64,000 nucleotides of DNA from contig CM037585.1 of assembly GCA_021018995.1 (NCBI GenBank), forward strand, positions 71,426,646 through 71,490,645, read 5' to 3'. A program made the position numbers and the translations under genes. How positions within the stretch are numbered: position 1 is the first letter of the stretch; every line of letters begins with the position of its first letter. The notes below the pieces were generated by a model that saw nothing but the letters and a program-made list of their open reading frames with translations, had not been told where the DNA came from and did not search any database. Shown piece after piece: positions 54,467 through 64,000 of the stretch. This stretch comes from Chloranthus sessilifolius (Eukaryota; Streptophyta; Magnoliopsida; Chloranthales; Chloranthaceae).

Positions 54467-55865
54467 TACTGGTACACACTTTTTTTGGGCCCCTTTCGGG
54501 TCCTGAAATAAGTGGCCCAATTCGATCCACGTGGACTCTGGTGGAAGGTAATGAAATAATAAACTAAGAAATACTAAATATTGAAAAGAAAAGAGCGAAT
54601 TCTAAATAGGGAATACCTAGGTTGATGCGATCGCCAGCTATAGATATTCATCGATGCTACAACACGTCACTGATCACGCTCTGCAGGACATGAATTGACT
54701 CCTTTGTTGAATATCCACCGACCAACTTCAGTAGCTACGGGTTGCCTAAGGTCTAACTAGTTTGGTTTCCTATTTCTACTGGACCTATCTAAAGGTGGTG
54801 GTGGCCCACTATGCTTGGGAGGATTGACCCTGTTCCGTGGTACCCTCTGTAAGCACCCTTGGGCAAATCAGGTGGCTAAGGCTAAAAATTGGAGAAGGTT
54901 AGGGACCTAATTGGGTCTAAGGGGAGAATTGGGTTTCCTATGGGCTGGATCTAGGGCTAAAGGGGGGAGACTTGTTCTTTCGGTACTCCTTCGAGAGTCA
55001 AGGCTGTAGGGCCAATTCCACCTGTTTGACTACCCTAAGGTTTCTAGAGAAGAGTTTGCACTCAGGGTGAAGCTCAATCGGTTTGTTTGAAAACCCCAGA
55101 GAGAACGTCAAATTTTCAAAAAGCACAAGCTTGAGAGAGGAGATCTATAGAAGAAAATTTGTGAGTTTGGGCATGGAGGAGGGGTAGGTATACGGATAAT
55201 TGCACGCATGGAGGAGTGTGTGCAATTAACCAATTGCACGCATGGGATCAGGTGTGCAATTCAATTGTGCGCATGGACTCATATGCTTAATCACCCAATA
55301 GTGGTCACTAACTGGGGAATGACCAACTGACTGGCTCAGTTGGTGTCCTAATTCCAATATGCCATTGAACCAATTACACGCATGGAACCAAGTGCATAAT
55401 TCAATTATGCGTATGGAGCCACGCATATAATTGAGGAGTACATGCAGTCATAGGATTTAGAGACTTGGTCCAAGTCTTGACCAATTGCACGCACTTAGTA
55501 GAGTGCATAATCTAATTGTGCACTTGACCCTATGCATGCAATTAAGGTCTACGGGCGGTGCACGGAAGGGTGTACCCAGTCTAATACGGACTAATTGTGC
55601 GCATGCATCCATGCGTGCAATCGAATTGAGCTCATGGGTTCATGCGCGCAATCCGAGAACCTACCAAGCCTAATGGGTCTGAGTACATGGGTTGAGATTT
55701 CAATCTAGGATTCAACCATAAACTATGTAAATAGTATATAGTCCCCACATTTATGGTTTTAAGGATTCTAGAGAGGGTCATTCCCTTTTCGAGAGTCGTG
55801 GGCAAGGTCAAATGTTGATTGAACGGGTTTGCATACTCCGAGAGGGAAAAAATGGGGTGTCTACA
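54467..55865 (-). mobile_element. 5' LTR of minus-strand Tat/Ogre element
   Basis: On the minus strand it begins TGTAGACACCCCATTTTTTCC (55865 downward) and ends GTGTGTACCAGTA. About 1.4 kb. The segment 54480-54760 matches 63034-63300 of a second LTR. The right end abuts plus-strand pol at 55866. Confidence 0.75.
55197..55652. repeat. ATTGCACGCATGG dyad array
   Basis: About 15 half-sites of ATTGCACGCATGG, mostly paired with an inverted TGCGTGCAATT or TGTGCAATT a short distance away, with CpG-decayed forms (TACACGC, TGCATGC). Confidence 0.85.
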
Positions 55866-56412
55866 GGGCCGTTGCCTTCATCACTCATTCAGAGAATCAC
55901 ACTGGACGAACATTACAAAAAAAATGCCAAATTTCGAGAGGATCCACATGGTCTGGCAGCTTACACGAACGATCCAACCCGTCACTCTCCCCAAACTAAG
56001 GGAACCATTCCTTTCGATTCCTTCTCAGGAAATCGACCTTGTATCCTACTTATTATCAAAAATTAAGAAAATAGAAAACCCCAAAACACCTAAAAATTTA
56101 AAATTAAAAAAACCAAAAAAATTAGAAAATTACAGAAAAGAGAGGGAGCCCTTCAACCCGGACCCATCTACCGACTGACAAAGAGACTTCTCTCTTAAGG
56201 GTACAAGTGATGGTTATGTTGACAAAATCAAGGAAGAAATAAATGATATACTTGCGCCAAGTCGTGCCGCTACATTCAACACCATGGAGCCACTCCTTGA
56301 TCCTGCCTAATGCTACCTTACTACTTCCCCCTCACAAAGGTGTAAGGCGTCCCGACGAAAGTGCAAACCAATAATCATACCCGATGAGATACTCTACGGC
56401 TTCGAAAGGAGG
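55866..56412 (+). pseudogene. Upstream part of Tat/Ogre pol region, unrecognised
   Basis: Plus-strand sequence leading into the RT. Open pieces exist (55812-56178 in two frames), Lys/Pro-rich near 56060-56150, but nothing resembles a protease active site. 56180-56400 contains a stretch like the Tat pre-RT region but with stops. Confidence 0.4.
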
Positions 56413-57350
56413 ATGAATAACGTCGATTTATACCTTACCAAAGATGTTGCAGTTATTAATTATGCCAATGAAGGGCTACCTCTCACAATACTAACGCCCC
56501 AGTGTAGCGAGCTTGCAGTCTATGAACTCACAGATGATGAAGGAGAAGGACCAATCACTGAAGAAACACATGACGTCCAACGGGTTATCAAATGCTTTGA
56601 CGAGCAAACTCAGGCTGCTGCAAAACCTATGGAGGAAATCAACTTCGGCACTGAGGAGAAGCCCAAGAAGCTCATGATCAGTGCAATGCTTAGCCGTAAG
56701 GAACGACAACAGATAGTCCAAGTCATTCAAGAGCACCTCGGTTCCTTCTCATGGTTTGACGAGGATATGCCTTGTCTGGACCCAAGCCTAGTAGAGCATT
56801 GTCTAGTCTTAGAACTCGATGCTAAACCAGTTAAGCAGAAACTAAGAAGAATGCACCCGCAAATAGCCCTATAAGTCAAAGAAGAAATCAAGAAGTTACA
56901 TAAAGCAAAATTTATTCGAGTCATCCTCTACCTAAGTGGTTTGCAAATATCGTACTAGTTGCTAAGAATGATGGCAGAGTATGGGTATGCATCGAGGTCA
57001 TAAACCTTAACCAGGCATGCCCAAAAGATGACTTTCCTATACCTCAGATCGACACTCTGGTTGATAATACTATCGGGCATGAGATGCTATCTTTCAGGGA
57101 TGGTTTATCCGGATATAATCAGATTAAATTCGTAGAATCTGACCAAGAGAAGACTTCATTCACTACGCCATGGGAATCTTACTGTTACGTCATCATGTCA
57201 TTCGGCCTAAAGAATGTCGGTGCCATATATCAACACGCCATGATGATTATATTCCATGACATGATGCACAAGTGTGTAGAAGTCTACGATGATGATATAT
57301 TAGTGAAGTCACAGACCCGTGTAGAACATGCTAAGGCCTCTGACCTGTGC
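56413..57350 (+). pseudogene. pol (RT): Tat/Ogre reverse transcriptase
   Basis: The first 153 codons are open and end in the RT entry: FDEDMPCLDPSLVEHCLVL and KPVKQKLRRMHPQ, a hallmark of the Tat clade. After a stop and frameshift near 56875-56935 the fingers/palm continue (NDGRVWVC, CPKDDFPIPQID, LSFRDGLSGYNQIKF, TSFTTPWESYCY, MSFGLKNVGAIYQ, FHDMMHKCVEVYDDDILVKS). The catalytic box YVDD has become YDDD (57284-57295), keeping the aspartates but changing position two. A frameshift near 57340 leads into the connection domain. Confidence 0.9.
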
Positions 57351-58136
57351 TAGAATAGTCCGAAGAATATCAGCTAAAGATGAATCCAAAGAAGTGTACC
57401 TTCGGAGTAACCTCAGGAAAACTACTAGGATTCATAGTCAGCAAGCGAGGAATCAAAGTCGATCCGATAAAAGTCAATGCCATTCTCGAAATATTGCCTC
57501 CCAACAATATCAAAGAACTATGAGGCCTGATAGGAAGATTATAGTTCATCTCCCAGCACTCAGACCGATGCGATCCTTTCTACAAACTATTAAAAGGAGG
57601 AGTTGAGTACATATGGGATGACCAATATCAGCAAGCCTTCGACAATATCAAGAAGTATCTCCTTAACCCTTTGATATTATTGCCACCAATCTCTAGAAAG
57701 CCCCTGATTTTATGTCTCAGCTAATGATAAAGCGATGGGGGTAATCTTGGGTCAACACGATGAAGATGGTAAGAAGGAAAAGGCCATCTACTACCTCAGC
57801 AGAACGATGGTCGAGTACAAACAAAACTACATTGCTATGAAAAATACTTGCCTCACCCTGGTATGGGCTTTGACCAAACTATGACATTACTTCAGGGCCT
57901 ACAAAATAATGGTGTTAGCCCGCATGGATCCCATGAAGTACATATTCGGAAAACCTGCCATATCGAAAAAAATTACTCGATGGCACATGCTACTACAAGA
58001 ATTTGACATCACCTATGTCAAACAGAAGTCGATCAAAGGGCAGGCAATTGCCGATTACCTCGCTAATCTTCTACTCCCAGGCACTGAGCTCGTATGTACA
58101 GATTTTCCTAATGAAGATTTGCTCTCAGTTCATTAA
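57351..58136 (+). pseudogene. pol (RH): RT connection and RNase H domain
   Basis: In changing frames: YQLKMNPKKCTFGVTSGKLL, GFIVSKRGIKVDP, then the RNase H start (ILGQHDEDGKKEKAIYYLSR) and, in the open piece 57909-58136, MDPMKYIFGKPAISKKITRW and QEFDITYVKQKSIKGQAIAD. Order and motifs match Tat pol. At least four stops or shifts. Confidence 0.85.
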
Positions 58137-58750
58137 GAAGAACCTGGCAAAACCTCGTGGACATTATATTTTGACAGGGCTCTTAATCAGAAAGGAAAAG
58201 GCATCGAAATAGTCTTATTGAGCCAGAAAAGACTCATCATACCTAAAGCCTTTCAACTCGACTTCCCAGTTACTAGTAATGTTGTCGAATACAAAGCCTT
58301 TATTGTTAGACTGCGAGCAACACTATAGTTGAAGACCATCGGCTATTCTAAACTTGTGATATCACAAGTAATCGGAGAATGGAAGACCAAGGAAAGAAGA
58401 CTGATGGTATACTTAGAAACAACCCAATTCCTAGTGAAAAAGTTTGAAAGAATTTCCTTCACCCATGTTCCAAGGTTAGAAAATGAGCTGGCAGACTCCC
58501 TGGCTACCTTAGCCTCGGTTATACAAATACCAATCAAAGAAAACACCAAGTCCTTCATCATTGAGAAATTGACCATTTCTGTGCACGAGGTAGCTTGGAA
58601 AGTCAAACCAGAACTACTGATTCTTCTGAAGACCATGAAACATGAAGAAACATATATGCTACAGAAGTCTCACAAAGAAAGAGGTTACCGTCGCAATTCA
58701 GATTCCAGCAATCACCGACTGGTGATGGACAACCATGGTACTATGATATC
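58137..58750 (+). pseudogene. pol (aRH): Additional archaeal-type RNase H (aRH) of Tat clade
   Basis: A second RNase H after the first is the defining feature of the Tat/Ogre clade. Visible: WTLYFDRALNQKGKGIEIVL (first Asp), NVVEYKAFIVRLRA (Glu), GYSKLVISQVIG, where the expected Asp of G.S.L.I.QV has become Tyr, and ENELADSLATLAS (last Asp). A stop lies near 58330; 58329-58754 is open. The loss of an active-site Asp shows inactivity beyond the stops. Confidence 0.8.
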
Positions 58751-60004
58751 TTGAACTTTCTAAAATATCGACACATCCCTCCCTACGCAACAAAGATTGA
58801 GCAAAAGACAATAAGGAATCGATATGCCAGATTATGCATCCTAGGAGAAGTACTATACAAGGAGGCCTTCACGAAAGGGGTACTACTACAGTACGTCACA
58901 AAGGTCGAAGGGCAGTATATCATTCATGAAGCGCATGCAAGTGTCTGCAGTGCTCACGCTAGAAGCCAAAGACTCTCAGAGAAGATAATACGACAAGGCT
59001 ACTACTGACCCACATTGGCGAGGGATTATCCTGTCTGCATTCAATGCTATAAACAATGTGAAGAACACGCCATGCTCATCAAAGCCCCGTCAGTTGCACT
59101 AAATCCTGTCTCACCATGGCCATTTATAATGTGGGCATTCGATATAATCGGACCTTTCACAGACACAGTCAGGAATACTCACAAGCATGCCTTCATTCTC
59201 ACTGCTACCGAGTACTACACCAAATGGGTAGAAGCCGAATCATATGTCAAAATTATTACTTCAACACTGGTGAAGTTTATCATTCTGAATATCATCAGAG
59301 GCTTTGGAGTTCCCAGATTGTTCGTCACTGATAATGGGCCCCAATTCACCGCCGAAATGACGAAGAGACTGTGCAAAAGATACGACATCAATCTATAATA
59401 CTCTTCACCCGTTTATGCTCAAGGGAATGAACAAACAGAAGCCACAAACAAAACTCTTTTCCAAATTTTAAAAAGAACAGTGGAGACGAGCAATGGAGCT
59501 AGATACCCTGATCGATTACTAGAGGCACTCTGGGCTTATAAGACTACCATTCGTACGGCCACCGGCCAAACTCCTTATCTTCTCATTTATGGGATGGAGG
59601 CAGTCCTACCTTATCAAATATAAGTACCATCCTTGCGCGTCTAGCTTGATGATCAGCTATCCGTAGATAAGAGGAGATTTGTCCTGTTGACTCAGTTAGA
59701 ATAACTCAATGAGACACTTCTAAGGGCAGCCGACCATACACAAGTATACCAAAAGAGAGTAGTCAGAGCTTACGATAAGAAGGTCCTAAAGTGAACTTTG
59801 AAGTTGGAGAGTTAGTCTTGAAGAAAATCATGTCCTCCAAGCATGCTCACCCTAAAGGAAAACTAAAATCGAATTGGGAGGAACCATTTGTTATAGCAAC
59901 TGCATATCCAGGAAATGCGTATAAATTGGTAAACTAGGATGGGGAGGAACTTCCTATCCCCTGGAACGCTATGTACCTGAGGAAATACTACCCTTACAGA
60001 CAGT
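58751..60004 (+). pseudogene. pol (IN): Tat/Ogre integrase
   Basis: Zinc-binding N terminus with HEAHASVCSAHA and CIQCYKQCEEHA (58925-59075). Core with all three catalytic residues visible: WAFDIIGPF, FVTDNGPQFTAEM and NEQTEATNKTL. The C-terminal part (59800-60004) reads LVLKKIMSSKHAHPKGKLKS then NWEEPFVIATAYPGNAYKLV and ends NAMYLRKYYPYRQ, as usual for Tat integrase. Stops near 59008, 59398, 59625 and 59700 and a frameshift near 59790 inactivate it. Confidence 0.9.
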
Positions 60005-61230
60005 AGTGGTTAGGCCCCACAGCTACATACGAATACTTATAATCATCACCCCCGTAGTCATCATGAGTCATTCATTAGCCGTACGTCATTATTTTTGAAG
60101 TCATCTTTTAAAAATTTTTGACTCATCGCCCACCTCCTTGTTTGGGCGACTTGATCAAAAGGGTTAGCGCAATACTAAACTTCTCTTAAAAGCATAGGAA
60201 GCACTGGATCCTCACTCCTATCTCACCATTGGAGTAGACATTAGAGCATAGAAAATAAAGATGTTAGGTTCAATCAAAACTCACTATTCTTGTGTTAGTT
60301 GGCTATATCAAAATATATGCTTTGAGAGAGAGACAAAAGCGAGAGACCAAAAGAGAGAAAGAGAAGAAGCATAATTGAGTGAGAGCATACGACGAGTGAA
60401 CAATTCAATGAGTCCAGGGAAGCATAAGTAAATCATGAGGACATTTCTAGTATTCCTATTAGGAAGGTATAAGCAAACTGCGAGGGCATCCCTGGTATCT
60501 TTACACTACTAGATATCATCGTACGGTGGTGAGAGGAGATAAACTCCTACTAACCATAGAATGTGAGACTTTGATGGTGTCGAAATATGATGGAGAGCTC
60601 AACTACGGCACTACATACCACCCAAGGAAAAGGTTGTTGACTACCTCTTTTAAAATTTGTCGAGTAAGAAACTATCCCCGCATCATTAATCCTTACCCCC
60701 CTTTCACTCTTATTTTACTTTCGAACGATGAGTTAAAACTTTTTCTAAGATGTTTTCAAAAATAAAATCGAAAACTATGAATGGCGAGTGGTGTGAGAAC
60801 CCACTATCTACCACTCACCCCGCTCCTATCAAAATAACAAGACATGATCACTATCGAAGGCAAGTATACAGCTAAAATAACTAACACCCCATCTGATATG
60901 GTAATACTAAGAGAAGACTTTCTTCGAAACTAACTCCGCAAATATATACATAGCTCCCTATAACCCCAGACCGGCTCTGAACACTCGTGAAATCAACGAA
61001 AGCTCCACTGCAACTCAATGCTGGGGCACTTTGTTATTTTAGGAAAAGGGTTGAATTGCTACGCTATGAAACAATGTCGAAGGCCCCCTTTTGTATAGTA
61101 GTTGGATGCAGAGCAGCAAGATCGTCAATCAAGGAAGACTGTCAAAGACATCACACTACCTATCCCATCAGGCTCCTACACTGGGGCATTTTTTCAGTTT
61201 TAGGATTTTATTTCAGTTATTTTCTTTCCC
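60005..61230 (+). other. 3' noncoding region of the Tat/Ogre element
   Basis: No gene recognised. Contains a GAGAGAGAC-rich stretch (60325-60365) and two CTGGGGCA blocks (61021 and 61183) of the kind often found downstream of Tat pol. Confidence 0.5.
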
Positions 61231-61972
61231 TATTGCCTTATTTCCCTTGTAATTAAAAGTATACAAAAAAAAAGATCCAATGATATTTATTTGTTACCAA
61301 ACCTCGGTTAGGAACCACCCCCCTTGATAATCAGCAAGAGGAACAACAAAATTACTGATAATTTTGTTCCCTTGTGTAGATATAAGAAACCTTCAACTAC
61401 TACTAGGCCAGCTCGAAAGCATCCAAGTCCCAATAACATTTGATGGCATCCAAGCAAGAAACCAAGGTACAAAAGACAAAGCAAAGCGAAAAAGGAGAAA
61501 GAGAATACGTCTGAAGAAAAAAAATATCTCTATATATCTCAAAAAGTTTGTACATGGATCACCAGGGGCATACCCCCTATATATAAAATAGAAGAAGAAA
61601 AGTACAAAAAAATAAAACTGCCCTACTCCCCACCTTATTCCCACCTAATCCCAACTCAACTTCACATACATTTGACAAATGTCACCCCAATAAAAGAGGA
61701 AAACATAGAAATACCATACCTTAAACAAAAAAACACACACAGGTAAGAAAAGACACAAGTGAAATTAAAAATTAGAATACACCCTAAAAATAACACCAAA
61801 GTATATGCACATAACCAAATAATAAATAAATGCCAAATGGTAAATAAAAATAGAAACGCGCCCAAAATAATTCAGCCACCTCCAGAATAACAAAAACATG
61901 AAAACCCAAAAATGTACAAAAAGAACATAGCTATCCTATCATCAGACTTCACCACGTCCCATATCAAGAGTG

Positions 61973-62004
<32 letters not shown>

Positions 62005-62420
62005 AATAAAATAAAAATACAAACAAATAAAAAACAAATAAATAAATGAGCAAAAATAATAAACAAGCGCAACTCAGAAAAAAAGGAAGTCATTCCCCCT
62101 CGTCCCGCCATGACAAATAAACCAACAAATGAAGTCAGAAATAATAAAAAATAATCATGACAAAAATGGACCCATAAGAGCCTCAAAACCAAATAGCAAT
62201 GCTGATGATAACAATAATAAAATAAAATAAAAATAGATAACATGCCAAAATAATGAACGTCCCATTGCAATAAACATAGAAGCACAAAAAAATTAATAAT
62301 AAGAATAAATAGCAACGAAATCAAAATGACACCTGAACGATAAACACAAGAACAAATACAGATCACAATAAAATGAGTAAATAACATAGACCACAAAAAA
62401 AGAAAATTGTTCCCCCACTC
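61231..62420 (+). repeat. A-rich low-complexity tail with (AAT)n
   Basis: Plus strand is very A-rich and poor in G/T; (AAT)n/(AAAT)n microsatellite at 61970-62015. The hydrophobic minus-strand open frames (for example 61872-62429) are T-rich mirror artefacts. Probably the long 3' untranslated part of the element. Confidence 0.65.
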
Positions 62421-62926
62421 CCCCATCACGGCACAAGGATTGACTCATCAAGGACTCAGTATAATCACGCAAATCGCCCAGAGTCATCAATGAATATGGT
62501 GAGGATGATGATGAATACGCTGCTTCTGCCTCTGACGAAGCACAATGGAAATGCTCCATCGACATCGCTCAAAGAAGAATTGCAGAGCTACTAGCTGACC
62601 GACGTGCCCTGACAAGAAGGAATCCGATGCATCAACCGACACATACAACGATGATGACACCGAAGGTGGAGATGAAAACAACAATGAGGCAAAATCTCCC
62701 AGACAAACCTTGTCCGATATAACCCCACCCAAAAGTTCAAATGTCGTTTCCGTTAAAGTTCTCTTTTGAAGAAGAGGTGACTGATGTCGATCACGAATTG
62801 GATGATTTTGCTTCAAAATCCAATGATATTGGGTCCTTCGGTCCTTTTGAGGTTGAAGCTGATGTAGAAAATGTAATGAAAAATGAAACAGATTCATCTA
62901 TTTATTGTCATAAAGGGAAACACTAG
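62421..62926 (+). other. Short acidic open segments, unknown
   Basis: In one plus frame near 62490-62620: EYGEDDDEYAASASDEAQW and then RRIAELLADRRALTRR. In another (62741-62926): MSFPLKFSFEEEVTDVDHEL and further acidic residues, ending at a stop before 62927. Composition looks coding-like but I recognise no family; possibly the gag N terminus or accessory ORF of another element. Confidence 0.3.
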
Positions 62927-63309
62927 TTTTCCCGATAAGGAAATTAGAATAAATTACAGATTCTACTCTTTTGTTAAGTTGGAGATCAGATATATTTTAC
63001 CATCCAAGATTGCATACCCTTCTGTTGGTGCACACTTCTTCTGAGTTCCTCTTGGCCCTCGGAATCAGTGGCCCAATTTGGTCCAGGTGGACTCTGGCAA
63101 AGGCGGTGGATAATAAATTAAGAGTTATTAAATACAGAAAATAGAGAGGTAAATTCTAAGCGAAAAATACCTAGTTCGATGCAATCGCTAGCTGTAGATA
63201 TTTATCTACGCTACAACACGTCACCAATCACGCTTTTTGGGGTGTGGGTTGACTTCTTTGTTGAACATCGGCCGACTCCAATAGCTCTGGGTCTCCTGGG
63301 AGTTTAGTT

Positions 63310-63560
63310 TATTTAGTTTTCCTAATCCTACTCTAAGTCTGATTACTCTGATTTTTCTAGTCTTACCACCTAAACGATCTAGTCTCCTAATCGTATCCTA
63401 ACTATTCCTAATACTATTATAATTCCGATTAACCTAGTCTCTTAATGCTACTTTAATTCTAATAAACTTAATCTCTTAATCCAACTAGGAATCTAATTAA
63501 TCTACTCTCCTAATCCTACTAAGAGTCTAATTAGTTTAAATATCCCGATCCTACTGAAAA
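63310..63560. repeat. Degenerate CTAATCCTACT repeats
   Basis: Repeating words CTAATCCTAC, AGTCTAATTA and TCTCCTAAT at about 20-35 base intervals. Confidence 0.7.
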
Positions 63561-63679
63561 TCCAAAAATGGGGGATTGTAACCTGTTATGCTATGGAGGA
63601 TCAACCTTGTTCCCGGGTACCCTCCATAAGCTCCCTTGAGCAAATCGGATGGCTAAGGATTATTTTAAATATTGGAGAT

Positions 63680-64000
63680 TAAAGACTAAATTTTTCTTGA
63701 AAACTAGGGATTTAAGGATTAAAAACTGAGAATTTAGGGACTGAAAATTAGAAACTAAGAATTTTAGTTAAGAACTAAGAACTTGAATTCAGAGCTAAGA
63801 ACTTGAATTAAGAACTAAGATTTGAATTAAGAATAAATTTGAATTAAAAATTAAAATTTGAATTATGAATTAAAATTTGAATTAAGAACTAAAATTAGAA
63901 CCAGAATTAAGAACTATGGTGAGGATTAGAAGCAAAATTAAGAATTAGAAACTAGAGACTAAAATTCAGGAATTAAGAACTAGCAATTAGAGATTAGAAA
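63680..64000. repeat. Degenerate GAATTAAGAACTAA tandem repeat
   Basis: Roughly 14-18 base units of the form TTGAATTAAGAACTAAGA, drifting across 320 bases and continuing off the window. Confidence 0.85.

Larger units (their letters stand above)
63024..64000 (-). mobile_element. Second Tat-type LTR (partial, runs off the window)
   Basis: TGTTGGTGCACAC at 63024 and the next 280 bases match 54467-54760 (GTGGCCCAATT..GTCCA.GTGGACTCTGG, CTACAACACGTCACCAATCACGC). From about 63310 the sequence departs into repeats. Same orientation as the first copy; no PBS lies beside its end, so it would be a 3' or solo LTR. Confidence 0.65.

Noticed and set aside
61872..62429. 185-codon minus-strand hydrophobic ORF resembling a multi-span membrane protein
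   Set aside because: It is the T-rich complement of an A-rich, microsatellite-bearing tail; composition alone explains the hydrophobic residues, and no conserved motif is present.
62741..62926. Host gene exon
   Set aside because: Short acidic open frame with no recognisable family or splice context; kept only as unknown.

Overview
The window is plant nuclear DNA made almost entirely of LTR retrotransposons. Evidence: Ty3/gypsy Gag, protease, RT, RNase H and integrase remnants of plant-specific clades (Athila and Tat/Ogre), tRNA-Asp-type and tRNA-Arg-like primer binding sites, a chromovirus-type solo LTR, and a PIF/Harbinger-like element with a TTA duplication. I found no intact host gene, rRNA or confident tRNA gene, and no bacterial features. 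The host is most likely an angiosperm with a repeat-rich genome; I cannot name the species. Nearly all coding regions carry stops and frameshifts, so they are listed as pseudogenes.

Layout. 1-5620: minus-strand gag of a Tat/Ogre element, split by an Athila-type LTR (1659-4344). 5621-6756: a noncoding, probable Tat LTR/leader remnant with a palindrome array. 6757-14020: 3' part of a minus-strand Athila-like element ('family B', copy 1), interrupted by a solo LTR with TSD CTCAC. 14287-16806: a family B LTR in the opposite orientation, meeting head to head with 16837-49397, a second family B element (copy 2, minus strand). Copy 2 has been hit by a Tekay-like solo LTR (18020-20538), a solo LTR with TSD CTTCA (24033-26569), a complete 11.2-kb element of 'family A' (32657-43852) and a solo LTR with TSD ATGGT (44728-48016), which itself holds a Harbinger-like element containing a tRNA-like SINE head. 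49398-64000: Tat/Ogre pieces, namely a plus-strand LTR (50056-51690), a minus-strand gag with its LTR (51700-55865), a decayed plus-strand pol with RT, two RNase H domains and integrase (55866-60004), a long A-rich tail, and part of another LTR.

How the parts relate. Families A and B look non-autonomous. They have long LTRs (2.0-2.7 kb), a gag (with protease in A), no visible RT/RNase H/integrase, and a second long ORF (ORF2). ORF2 has a conserved N-terminal domain resembling the putative plant transposon protein type, then Pro/Thr-rich, coiled-coil (B) and basic segments. Each family carries its own CpG-containing short motif, repeated many times: TCGCGAG-type in B and TCGATAGGTT-type in A. 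In both families the motif array sits in the same two places: in the LTR upstream of the TATA box, and between gag/pro and ORF2. This is the most interesting signal in the window and recalls the sequence-specific anti-silencing systems of Arabidopsis VANDAL transposons; whether ORF2 binds the motifs is untested inference. A second shared signal is a stem-loop repeated two or three times per LTR whose stem sequence changes on both sides together. Several unrelated LTRs here (Tekay-like and three Tat-type) also carry their own CpG-containing dyad arrays.
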